This document shows positions 1-8,764 of a stretch of DNA of 35,714 bases, piece by piece. The position numbers were made by a program, and so were the translations under genes. The stretch spans positions 1-35,714 of the forward strand of contig CANJOS010000013.1 in the NCBI GenBank assembly GCA_947476015.1, read 5' to 3'. Every line of letters starts with the position of its first letter. The first letter of the stretch is position 1. A model generated the notes under the pieces. It was not told the origin of the DNA and ran no database searches. It saw only the letters and a list, made by a program, of their open reading frames with translations. Source of the stretch: Comamonadaceae bacterium (lineage in GTDB: Bacteria; Pseudomonadota; Gammaproteobacteria; Burkholderiales; Burkholderiaceae_C).

Positions 1-307
1 CCCAGTGAGGCGCCTCTACATCGACGGGTGCAACCAAGAAAGCGCCTTTGACTTTTGCGGCGTGAGCAGAAAAAACAGCCCATGCAGCAACTTGAATACA
101 AGCCAAACCTTGTGCCACCAGGTAGGTCGGCTCCGTCAAATGACTGATCACATCCTCTAAGCGAACCAACCAATCACCTCGCAGCGGCCGGGTCCAGTCG
201 TGTTGTTCAAGTACTTGATAAGCATGCTTATCAGCCCAAATAGACTGCCATTGTGAGTGCCTACTTCCTTGTAAACCAGGCAGGATAAGGACTTTGTCTT
301 TCGCCAT
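1..307 (-). CDS. RBBP9/YdeN-like alpha/beta hydrolase (partial, runs off the left edge)
   Basis: Reverse-strand translation MAKDKVLILPGLQGSRHSQWQSIWADKHAYQVLEQHDWTRPLRGDWLVRLEDVISHLTEPTYLVAQGLACIQVAAWAVF...; PGLQGS and HWQ..W-type N-terminus typical of the family; open to the window edge. Confidence 0.75.
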   Translation of the reverse strand, partial: MAKDKVLILPGLQGSRHSQWQSIWADKHAYQVLEQHDWTRPLRGDWLVRLEDVISHLTEPTYLVAQGLACIQVAAWAVFSAHAAKVKGAFLVAPVDVEAPHW

Positions 308-325
308 CAAACTGCTCTTCGGGTC

Positions 326-1096
326 TTAGAGACTTGGTATGCGTTGCACCAACTCTTTGGCAAACTCAACAAATGCTTGACTCCCTTTTGCTGACGGGTC
401 AAACACCACACCTGGCAAACCATAACTGGGCGCCTCTGCCAGTCGCACATTTCGCGGAATGACGGTGTTAAAAACCTTGTCGCCGAAGTGCGACTTGAGT
501 TGGTCGCTAACCTGTTGCTGCAAGGTGATGCGGGGGTCAAACATCACGCGAAGCAGGCCAATGATTTTAAGATCAGGGTTGAGGTTGGCATGAACTTGCT
601 TGATGGTATTGACCAAGTCAGTGAGTCCCTCCAGCGCAAAATACTCGCATTGCATGGGAACAATCACGCCATGTGCTGCACACAGTCCGTTCAGTGTGAG
701 CATCGACAAAGAGGGTGGGCAATCGATCAAGACAAAATCAAAGTCTGAATCCGCGGCCGCCAGTGCCAACTTCAATCGCTGGTCTCTTCTTTCGAGATCA
801 ACCAACTCAACTTCAGCCCCTGCCAATTCGCGGTTTGCGCCAAGCACATGGTAGGCACATTTTTCTGAAAAAATGGCGGCCTCTTTGATGCTGGCTGACT
901 CCAACAAAACGTCATACACGCTCAGTTCCAGTTGGCGCTTATCGACACCCGAACCCATGGTGGCATTGCCTTGAGGGTCTAAGTCCACCAAAAGAACGCG
1001 TTGTCCGACCTTGGCCAAACCAGCCGCCAAATTAACAGCAGATGTTGTTTTGCCGACGCCACCCTTTTGATTTGCAACACAGAAAATCTTGGCCAT
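326..1096 (-). CDS. parA: ParA/Soj chromosome-partitioning ATPase
   Basis: MAKIFCVANQKGGVGKTTSAVNLAAGLA deviant Walker A (KGGVGKTT), VLLVDLDPQGNATMGSG, DFVLIDCPPSL. Confidence 0.96.
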   Translation of the reverse strand: MAKIFCVANQKGGVGKTTSAVNLAAGLAKVGQRVLLVDLDPQGNATMGSGVDKRQLELSVYDVLLESASIKEAAIFSEKCAYHVLGANRELAGAEVELVDLERRDQRLKLALAAADSDFDFVLIDCPPSLSMLTLNGLCAAHGVIVPMQCEYFALEGLTDLVNTIKQVHANLNPDLKIIGLLRVMFDPRITLQQQVSDQLKSHFGDKVFNTVIPRNVRLAEAPSYGLPGVVFDPSAKGSQAFVEFAKELVQRIPSL

Positions 1097-1127
1097 TTTT
1101 TACTCTTTTAATTCTCAGTTGATGCGT

Positions 1128-1742
1128 TCATTTGCCAATGGCAAGCTTTAAGCCAAAACCAATCAGGCACACACCCGCTATTTTTTGCAAGAAGCCTGAA
1201 ACACTTGGATGAGAACGAATCCGTTCCGCCATGGTGTGCGTGATCACCACCACACCCAAACAGTACACAAAACCCAACACAGCAATGCTTGCCGCCATGA
1301 ATGAAAAAGTAATCATTCCTTGATGCTTAACGGGGTCTATAAATTGTGGAAAGAAGGCAAAGTAAAACATCATTGCCTTGGGGTTCAACAAAGTAATGAA
1401 CATGGTTTCCTTGAAATACTTGCCGGGCGTGATGTTGATGGCCGGTCCTTCGCCTGGTTTGGCCATCACCATTTTGGCGCCTAGCCAGGTCAAATAGGCA
1501 GCACCAACCCACTGAAGTGCCATGAACAAATGTGGGAATGTTTGCAAAAGCGCCGCAACGCCAGCCACCGTCATCCATAACAATATTTGGTCACCCAAGA
1601 GCAGTCCCAAGACAGAAGCAATGCCGCCTCGCATCCCGCCTTGGGTGGTCGACGTGATCAAGGCCAAATTGCCTGGGCCAGGCAGAAACAACAGCAAAAC
1701 AAAAGCGGCCACAAAGGCGCCGTAATCAGAAATTCCAAACAT
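1128..1742 (-). CDS. LysE/RhtB family amino-acid exporter
   Basis: 204 aa; FLPGPGNLALITSTTQGGMRGGIASVLGLLLGD and TLLNPKAMMFYFAFFPQFI motifs. Confidence 0.92.
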   Translation of the reverse strand: MFGISDYGAFVAAFVLLLFLPGPGNLALITSTTQGGMRGGIASVLGLLLGDQILLWMTVAGVAALLQTFPHLFMALQWVGAAYLTWLGAKMVMAKPGEGPAINITPGKYFKETMFITLLNPKAMMFYFAFFPQFIDPVKHQGMITFSFMAASIAVLGFVYCLGVVVITHTMAERIRSHPSVSGFLQKIAGVCLIGFGLKLAIGK

Positions 1743-1809
1743 GCAAGACTTTCTTATTTAGCCTAAGTGTAATAGGCCATTCTTTGCACCGACTTGTTGA
1801 AGCATGCAA

Positions 1810-2490
1810 TTAAACTGATTTTTTCAACCAAATCATGCAGCGGTCAGCCGCCAAGTTGGGAACCTGCAGTTGTTCCACGTGAAACACCCCAATGCCTGGC
1901 GGCAACAAAGCCATTTCTTCATGGGGTACTTTACCCTTCATGGCCATCCAAACGCCTTTTTCAGAAAGAGCCCCGGCGGACCAGGCGACAAAGTCTGACA
2001 GGGATGCAAACGCACGGGAGCAAATGACATCAAATGGGCCCGTCAGAGACTCTACTCTCGCATGAACGCCCTTCAAATTGGCCAGCCTCAAACTGGCTGC
2101 CACCTGCTGAACAAACGCAGCTTTTTTGGAAACAGCATCCACACACGTGACCCTCACATGGGGGCAACAAATTGAAATGACAACACCTGGCAAGCCGCCG
2201 CCAGAACCAACATCCAAGACGTCAACGCCACCCAAGCCCGAATCGAGAGAGCTCAGGTGGCGAAGCAAGGGTTTAACCGCCGACAGGCTGTCCAGCAAAT
2301 GGTGCGTCAATATCTCCTGCGGCTCTCTCAAGGCCGTGAGGTTGTAAACCTTGTTCCACTTTTGAATCAACCCCATGTAAGCGAGCAACTGCTGCTGCTG
2401 TTCCTCACTGACCGCCAAACCCAGCGCCTGAATGCCACCAAGCAATACGCCCGGCAAGTCCAAAGGGCTCGCCGAATCAACTGCCTTCAT
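1810..2490 (-). CDS. rsmG: 16S rRNA (guanine-N7) methyltransferase RsmG/GidB
   Basis: [27 protein letters not shown] and [15 protein letters not shown]; overlaps mnmG stop by 4 nt. Confidence 0.95.
   Translation of the reverse strand: MKAVDSASPLDLPGVLLGGIQALGLAVSEEQQQQLLAYMGLIQKWNKVYNLTALREPQEILTHHLLDSLSAVKPLLRHLSSLDSGLGGVDVLDVGSGGGLPGVVISICCPHVRVTCVDAVSKKAAFVQQVAASLRLANLKGVHARVESLTGPFDVICSRAFASLSDFVAWSAGALSEKGVWMAMKGKVPHEEMALLPPGIGVFHVEQLQVPNLAADRCMIWLKKSV
1871..1886. promoter_or_regulatory. parS-like site TGTTCCACGTGAAACA (1 mismatch to TGTTTCACGTGAAACA)
   Basis: Direct sequence match, inside rsmG, near parA. Confidence 0.85.
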
Positions 2491-4511
2491 TGCGCAATCG
2501 CCTCGCCGCCTTCAGCAAGTTCTGGCTTGACAGGCATGAATTCTTTGAAGCCCCCTTTTTTCAAGTGGATCAACAAGATTGAAATGCTTGCTGGCGTGAT
2601 GCCCGAAATTCTGGAGGCCATCCCCAAGGTTTCCGGTCTGTGTTTTGCGAGTTTTTGCCTCGCCTCTATAGACAAAGAAGAAACCTGCAAATAATCTAAT
2701 TTTGCGGGCAGCTTCAGGTTCTCAAAATAAGCGGCCCGCTCTACGTCCAGCTTTTGCCGATCAATGTAGCCCGCGTATTTGGCAGCAATCTCAAGCTGCT
2801 CAATGACGGCAACCGACAAGTCGCCAAGTGTTTCACGTGAAACAGCAGCGTCTCCGTATCGGCCCGCATCCAAGCTCACCAATTTTTCATAAGAAACGTT
2901 CGGGCGACGTAGCAAATCAAACAAGTTGTGCTCATGTTCAATGGCCTTGCCGAGCACGCGCTCTGACTCTGCTGATGGCAGGCTTCTGGGGTTAACCCAT
3001 GTCGACTTCAGGCGCTCTGTTTCACGTGAAACAGCCTCGCGCTTCTGACAAAAAGACGCCCAGCGCGCATCATCGACCAAGCCCATTTGTCGGCCCACCT
3101 CTGTGAGTCGCATGTCTGCGTTGTCTTCGCGAAGCTGCAGGCGAAACTCAGCGCGGCTGGTAAACATCCGATAGGGCTCTGTCACCCCCTTGTTAATCAA
3201 GTCGTCTACCAAAACACCCAAGTACGCCTGATCCCTGGTGGGCAACCACGAGCCCCCCATGTCATTGGGCGCGCCGGAGATGGCGCGGCATTGAAGCGCC
3301 GCATTGATGCCGGCAAACAAACCCTGTGCCGCAGCCTCTTCGTAGCCCGTTGTGCCATTGATTTGGCCCGCAAAGAAAAGGCCGCTGATTTGCCGCGTTT
3401 CGAAGTTGCTTTTCAGTGCGCGCGGATCAAAGTAGTCATATTCAATGGCATAGCCAGGGCGAAGAATGTGGGCGTTTTCCAGGCCCTTCATTGATCTCAC
3501 CAGCGCATATTGAATGTCAAAAGGCAGGCTGGTTGAAATGCCATTCGGATAGAACTCGTGCGTGGTCAAACCTTCGGGTTCTAAAAAGATTTGATGGCTG
3601 TCTTTGTCAGCAAACCGATTGATCTTGTCTTCTACGCTGGGGCAATAGCGAGGCCCCACGCCTTCAATCTTTCCGGTGAACATGGGACTGCGATCAAATC
3701 CAGATCGAATGATGTCGTGCGTGCGTTCATTCGTATGTGTGATCCAACAAGGCATTTGTGCCGGGTGCATGTCGGCTCGTCCCATGAAGCTGAAAACCGG
3801 AACGCCAGCCTCCGCATTCAAGCCACCCGGCATGCCATCGCCCGGTTGTTCTTGGCAACGACTGAAATCAATCGTGCGGCCATCGAGTCGAGGTGGGGTC
3901 CCTGTTTTCAGTCGCCCCTGGGGTAACTTCAATTCTTTCAACCTGGCTGACAAACTCACGGCGGGGGGGTCGCCCGCCCTCCCCGCTGCGTAGTTTTCCA
4001 AGCCGACGTGAATCTTCCCGTCTAAAAAAGTACCTGCCGTGAGGACCACTGTTTTTGAGCGAAAGCGAACACCCACTTGCGTTACGGCACCTACCACGCG
4101 GTCCTCTGTGCCATTTGACTCTAGCATGAGGTCATCGACTGCTTGTTGAAAAAGCCACAAATTTTCTTGATTTTCGAGACGATGCCGTATGGCCGCCTTG
4201 TACAAAATGCGGTCAGCTTGCGCGCGCGTGGCGCGAACGGCAGGCCCCTTCGAGCTGTTCAAAATTCGAAACTGAATGCCGCCTTCATCCGTGGCCAAGG
4301 CCATCGCTCCGCCAAGCGCATCCACTTCTTTCACCAAGTGCCCCTTGCCGATGCCCCCGATGGACGGGTTGCAGCTCATCTGTCCCAAGGTTTCGATGTT
4401 GTGGGACAGCAAGAGGGTTTGACAGCCCATGCGCGCAGACGCCAACGCAGCCTCGGTCCCTGCGTGGCCGCCGCCAACAACGATCACATCAAATTCTTGT
4501 GGGTATAGCAT
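2487..4511 (-). CDS. mnmG: tRNA uridine 5-carboxymethylaminomethyl modification enzyme MnmG/GidA
   Basis: [68 protein letters not shown]; start set at 4511, not the 4850 start in the track, because the family N-terminus begins at [15 protein letters not shown]. Confidence 0.96.
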   Translation of the reverse strand: MLYPQEFDVIVVGGGHAGTEAALASARMGCQTLLLSHNIETLGQMSCNPSIGGIGKGHLVKEVDALGGAMALATDEGGIQFRILNSSKGPAVRATRAQADRILYKAAIRHRLENQENLWLFQQAVDDLMLESNGTEDRVVGAVTQVGVRFRSKTVVLTAGTFLDGKIHVGLENYAAGRAGDPPAVSLSARLKELKLPQGRLKTGTPPRLDGRTIDFSRCQEQPGDGMPGGLNAEAGVPVFSFMGRADMHPAQMPCWITHTNERTHDIIRSGFDRSPMFTGKIEGVGPRYCPSVEDKINRFADKDSHQIFLEPEGLTTHEFYPNGISTSLPFDIQYALVRSMKGLENAHILRPGYAIEYDYFDPRALKSNFETRQISGLFFAGQINGTTGYEEAAAQGLFAGINAALQCRAISGAPNDMGGSWLPTRDQAYLGVLVDDLINKGVTEPYRMFTSRAEFRLQLREDNADMRLTEVGRQMGLVDDARWASFCQKREAVSRETERLKSTWVNPRSLPSAESERVLGKAIEHEHNLFDLLRRPNVSYEKLVSLDAGRYGDAAVSRETLGDLSVAVIEQLEIAAKYAGYIDRQKLDVERAAYFENLKLPAKLDYLQVSSLSIEARQKLAKHRPETLGMASRISGITPASISILLIHLKKGGFKEFMPVKPELAEGGEAIAQ
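2829..2844. promoter_or_regulatory. parS site TGTTTCACGTGAAACA (perfect)
   Basis: Exact 16-bp palindrome inside mnmG. Confidence 0.95.
3018..3033. promoter_or_regulatory. parS site TGTTTCACGTGAAACA (perfect)
   Basis: Exact 16-bp palindrome inside mnmG. Confidence 0.95.
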
Positions 4512-4691
4512 CAAATCACCAGTCCAATACCAGTTAGGCCGGCGCTGCCCGCGCCGATGGTGGCCCATGGCCAAGGGCGTCATTTTATCTGCATCAAGTG
4601 TTTCACGCGCGACGACCTGCACAAGCCCAATCAGGCTAAGCTCTCCACAAGTTCTGCCCCAGCACACAACCCAGCCTCCAAAAGGAAAACG

Positions 4692-5468
4692 ATGCGCACC
4701 CATCCCCCACACATTCACCCCGACGAATGGCAGGTCCGCCTTGATTTGGCTGCCTGCTATCGCTTGGCCGCCCTGTACGGTTGGAGCGATCTGGTGTTCA
4801 CTCACATCAGCGCAAAGCTTCCCGCCTCCGTTGCAGGTGATGAGCACCAATTCTTGATCAACCCTTATGGCCTCATGTTTGATGAAATCACGGCGTCAAG
4901 CCTTGTCAAGATTGACATGAATTGTAAGAAGCTGGATGCGGGCAACCCCCATCCGGTAAATCCTGCAGGGTTTGTCATCCACAGCGCAGTGCACGAGGCC
5001 CGGCCGGAGGCCCTCTGTGTTCTTCACACCCATACCCGCGCAGGAATTGCGGTCAGCGCGCAAAAGCATGGCGTCTTGCCCATCAGCCAACAAAGCACCT
5101 TTGTACTGGCGTCGCTGGCCTATCACGACTATGAGGGCGTGGCCATTCACGACGAGGAAAAGATCCGCCTGCAAAACAACCTGGGGAATGCCAACTATTT
5201 AATGTTGCGCAACCATGGCTTGCTGACCGTTGGCAAAAGCATTGCCGATGCATTTTTAGAAATGTTCACGTTTGAAAACACGTGTCGAATTCAGGTTGAT
5301 GCATTGGCAGGGCAGTCAGGCGCCACACAACTCACCCCTGTCAATCCCGAAATTCTGAAGGGTGTCGCTCACGCAATGAAAGTGCAAACAGGCGGCTTGG
5401 GCGGTGCTTTTGTTTGGCCTTCTTTGTTGCGCAAACTGAACCGAGAAAATCCGGGCTGCGACGTGTGA
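4692..5468 (+). CDS. class II aldolase/adducin family protein
   Basis: [44 protein letters not shown]...; [33 protein letters not shown] at 4692 preceded by AAAGGA. Confidence 0.92.
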   Translation: MRTHPPHIHPDEWQVRLDLAACYRLAALYGWSDLVFTHISAKLPASVAGDEHQFLINPYGLMFDEITASSLVKIDMNCKKLDAGNPHPVNPAGFVIHSAVHEARPEALCVLHTHTRAGIAVSAQKHGVLPISQQSTFVLASLAYHDYEGVAIHDEEKIRLQNNLGNANYLMLRNHGLLTVGKSIADAFLEMFTFENTCRIQVDALAGQSGATQLTPVNPEILKGVAHAMKVQTGGLGGAFVWPSLLRKLNRENPGCDV

Positions 5469-5481
5469 TGTCAAACCCCAC

Positions 5482-6744
5482 TCAATAAAGCTTTTCAAGC
5501 GGTTGCTGTTGCCACGCCACAAAGGCGCCCAAAAGCAACGCAGCGGCAGAAAAAACCAGGCCTCGCTGCAAACCACCAGGGCCATCCGCAATCCACCCCA
5601 CCACAGTGGGGCCGACAATCTGACCGATTGCAAACACCACCGTAAATACGCTGATACCTGTCGCCCACTGTGATGCGGGCAGGTTGTGTTTAACCATGGC
5701 CGTGGTTGAGGCTACAACCGATAAAAACACAGCGCCAAAGAGAAGGCCTGAAAACACCATGATCGGCCACGCTGAAGCAACTGCCGGCAACACTGTTGCC
5801 ACACTTAGCAGTGCATTCAAGATGGCCAACGCCTGACCGCCGCGGTAGCGATTGAGAAGCTTGGCCCAAATTCTGGAAGAAGCCACCACGGCCAAACCCA
5901 GCATTGCATAAAACCAAGTAATTTCAACTGTCGTGGCACCTTGTTCAGCCAAGAGTGCCACAACAAAAGTCATGTAACCAATGTAGCCCACTCCAAACAA
6001 ACCATAGCCGATTAAGCCCGCCGTCCATTGCAAGCAAGGCCCGTAGTTTGAGCTTGATGTTGAAGAAGGGTTCCCGTTGGGCCCTTGTTCGGATGCGACG
6101 TTCAATGTGCTGGTGCTTTCAATCAGTTCGGGCATCCATTGATACATCTGCTTGCGCAGGGTCACCATCAACACGGTCAACAACAAACACACGCCCCCCA
6201 AGCTCCACCAGGCCCAAGCCCACGGATGAACAAACGCTGCATTTTGTGCGTGCGTCAAAGCCACCGGTACAAGCAAAGCGGAGAGAACAATTCCCCAGCC
6301 TGTGCCACCGTAGTAAATACCCAGCAACAAGCCCGATTGAGAGGGCCAATGAATACCCAATCTCGCGGTCAACAGACCGCCCGAAACAAAAACAGCGGCA
6401 CTGATCAGCCCTGCAAACAAGCGCTGAAAAAGCAAGGCACTGGCACCTGTTAAAAATCCTGTGATGGCCATCAGCCCCGCGGCAAGCAACGCGCCAAACA
6501 GCAACACATTCACAGCACCCCAACGACGCAGCAACCAGGGCGTGATGAGGGCACCCAACAAATAGCCAATCGCATTGAACGTGTTCATGCCACCTGCCAA
6601 GGTATAGGTCCACGATAAATCTTCGCGCATCGGCGGTAACAAAAGCGCATAAGCAAAACGCGTCATGCCCAGCGACACGGCGGCGGCCATCGAGACACAA
6701 ACAGCCAAGCTCAATGCGGTTGAGAAGTGAAATTTTTGAGACAT
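5482..6744 (-). CDS. MFS transporter, YbfB/YjiJ-like
   Basis: 420 aa, about 12 hydrophobic segments, SLGMTRFAYALLLPPMREDLSWTYTLAGGMNTFNAIGYLLGAL. Confidence 0.88.
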   Translation of the reverse strand: MSQKFHFSTALSLAVCVSMAAAVSLGMTRFAYALLLPPMREDLSWTYTLAGGMNTFNAIGYLLGALITPWLLRRWGAVNVLLFGALLAAGLMAITGFLTGASALLFQRLFAGLISAAVFVSGGLLTARLGIHWPSQSGLLLGIYYGGTGWGIVLSALLVPVALTHAQNAAFVHPWAWAWWSLGGVCLLLTVLMVTLRKQMYQWMPELIESTSTLNVASEQGPNGNPSSTSSSNYGPCLQWTAGLIGYGLFGVGYIGYMTFVVALLAEQGATTVEITWFYAMLGLAVVASSRIWAKLLNRYRGGQALAILNALLSVATVLPAVASAWPIMVFSGLLFGAVFLSVVASTTAMVKHNLPASQWATGISVFTVVFAIGQIVGPTVVGWIADGPGGLQRGLVFSAAALLLGAFVAWQQQPLEKLY

Positions 6745-6939
6745 GAAAACTTATTTGAACCTTGCCAAGAAGGCCGCCTTGCGATGGCTACACACATTGT
6801 GATGGCAACTCGGCGCGAAATTGAGCTCCCGGAGCGTTGGCAAACGCCTTGACGACCCCATCCTCAACGCATGGCGGAAGTTTCTGGCACAGTTTGGGCG
6901 CAATGATTCCCCGTGTCTTCCCGCCAAAGACACTGCGTT

Positions 6940-7518
6940 TCAGCCCAAACCAATAGGAGCTGGTGCTGTTGCCACAATTCGACTGAACAACTTTTCAAAC
7001 GCAGGGCCGGGCGGGTGTTTGCCAGTCAAGGGGTCGGAATTTTGCTCGAAAGCAACATCAAGCGCCAACCAATCCTCGTCCGTGAGTGCGCGCTCCGCTG
7101 CAGGCAATACCACCAATTCTTCTAAGCGCATGTGCGCCAAGTAAGCCTCCACATAGGGCGTAAACGCATCGATAAACGCCGCTTTTCGAGAGGAGCCCAT
7201 CAACTCCCAAGCCAACAACAAATGCAGTAGATCACGCACCGCTTTTTCACTGCGCATGTGATCGCGTTCTAATCGATCAATCGCACCCATAATCTCAGGC
7301 GCCTTTTTCACCACCCTTGGAAACAAAAGTTCTGACTCCTTGGGATGATGCAATTGCTCTGGAAACTCATCAATGTAAAAAAGCATGGCTCGCATCACAT
7401 CAAAAAACTGATGCACATCCTCTGCAGGGCCTCGATCTACCAATTGGGTCATTGAGTGCAACATGGCTGCCAAAGAGGCGTGTTCGTCTCTGATAATGTG
7501 AAGGCTTCTCTTTTTCAT
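6940..7518 (-). CDS. hemerythrin HHE cation-binding domain protein
   Basis: MKKRSLHIIRDEHASLAAMLHSM...FYIDEFPEQLHHPKESELLFPRV...RDHMRSEKAV...HMRLEE; start trimmed to Met at 7518. Confidence 0.9.
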   Translation of the reverse strand: MKKRSLHIIRDEHASLAAMLHSMTQLVDRGPAEDVHQFFDVMRAMLFYIDEFPEQLHHPKESELLFPRVVKKAPEIMGAIDRLERDHMRSEKAVRDLLHLLLAWELMGSSRKAAFIDAFTPYVEAYLAHMRLEELVVLPAAERALTDEDWLALDVAFEQNSDPLTGKHPPGPAFEKLFSRIVATAPAPIGLG

Positions 7519-7625
7519 CAGTCTCTTTCGTTGATCTGGCTCGAAATGAAAACAAATCAAGTTTGCGAGAAATTGAACTCTTAGAAAATGACGCAGATCA
7601 AGAAACCCATGCAAAATCTCAGCCA

Positions 7626-8507
7626 ATGAACATCTCTGACTCTTCCTTCTCAGGTCGCCGCGTTGAACAACAGGTGATCGGCCAAGCCACTAGAGATGGC
7701 GACGGCGTCAAACTCACGCGCGTCCTCACTCAGTCGCATCAACGGCGCTTAGACCCCTTTCTCATGTTGGACAACTTTGGCAGCGACGACCCCAATGACT
7801 ACGGCGGCGGGTTTCCTGACCATCCCCACCGCGGCTTTGAAACCGTGACTTACATGATTGCTGGCCGCATGCGCCATCGCGACAGTGCGGGCAATGAAGG
7901 CTTGTTGCAAAACGGCGGTGTTCAATGGATGACCGCTGGCCGCGGTGTGGTTCACAGCGAAATGCCTGAGCAAGAAGAAGGTGTGATGGAAGGGTTCCAA
8001 CTTTGGCTCAATTTACCGTCGTCCCAGAAATTGTGTCCACCAGGATACAAAGATATTCAAAGCGAAAGCATTCCAGAATATCAAACGCCTGAAGGCATTC
8101 GGGTCAGAGTCATTGCTGGGCAATCTCAAGGCGTAATTGGGGCGGTTCATCGATCTGCTGCTGAATTTCCAACAAATCCTCTTTATTTGGACATTCATTT
8201 TGAAACTGAGGGTCAATTTCGCCAGGAACTGAATGTTCAGCAAAATGCTTTTCTCTTTGTCTACCGAGGCGCTGTCCATGTAGTAACTGACGGGCTTGAA
8301 ACTCATGTTGGTTTGCATCGAATGGCCATTCTTCAAAACGAAGGCAACGGGGTTGAAATCAAGGCTATGCCTGGCAGCAAAGTTCTCTTGATTGCAGGAC
8401 AAGCTTTGAATGAGCCTATCGCACAATACGGCCCTTTTGTCATGAACACACGCGAAGAGTTGATGAAAGCAGTGGATGATTTCAGAGCCGGTCTTTTCAA
8501 TTCGTAA
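7626..8507 (+). CDS. pirin family protein
   Basis: RRLDPFLMLDNFGSDDPNDYGGGFPDHPHRGFETVTYMIAGRMRHRDSAGNEGLLQNGGVQWMTAGRGVVHSEMP. Confidence 0.95.
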   Translation: MNISDSSFSGRRVEQQVIGQATRDGDGVKLTRVLTQSHQRRLDPFLMLDNFGSDDPNDYGGGFPDHPHRGFETVTYMIAGRMRHRDSAGNEGLLQNGGVQWMTAGRGVVHSEMPEQEEGVMEGFQLWLNLPSSQKLCPPGYKDIQSESIPEYQTPEGIRVRVIAGQSQGVIGAVHRSAAEFPTNPLYLDIHFETEGQFRQELNVQQNAFLFVYRGAVHVVTDGLETHVGLHRMAILQNEGNGVEIKAMPGSKVLLIAGQALNEPIAQYGPFVMNTREELMKAVDDFRAGLFNS

Positions 8508-8764
8508 CACTTCAGTCTATGAACAAGTATGTGGAAAGATTTTGGATAACTCCTCTGTTATCCACAGATATCTTCAATTTTTAAACTTGTTCATTTTTGA
8601 AAGACACCTGAGAAGCAGCCTCATGCACAGCTTTCAAAATGATTCAAGACAATGATCTGTAAAGATAAAAGAGACTTGTCCACAGAACAAGTCTCCCCTT
8701 ATCTACTACTACTATGTATTAATCTATAGAAAAGAATAATACAAAGACAAAGTCCGAAAGCAAT
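8508..8764. other. candidate replication origin (oriC): DnaA-box cluster, DnaA-trio-like tract and AT-rich stretch
   Basis: TTATCCACA (8558-8566), TTGTCCACA (8676-8684), TCATGCACA (8621-8629), reverse boxes at 8530-8538 and 8541-8549, CTACTACTACTA (8703-8714), AT-rich flank to about 8745. Confidence 0.72.
8671..8695. repeat. perfect 9-bp inverted repeat GAGACTTGT-N7-ACAAGTCTC enclosing a DnaA-like box
   Basis: Direct sequence; read on the minus strand it is followed by TTTTATCTTT, so it could also be a weak terminator of the upstream minus-strand gene. Confidence 0.8.

Noticed and set aside
4512-4850. N-terminal extension of mnmG in the ORF track (start 4850)
   Set aside because: The extension is antisense to the aldolase CDS and has no resemblance to MnmG N-termini; the family start [15 protein letters not shown] fits 4511.
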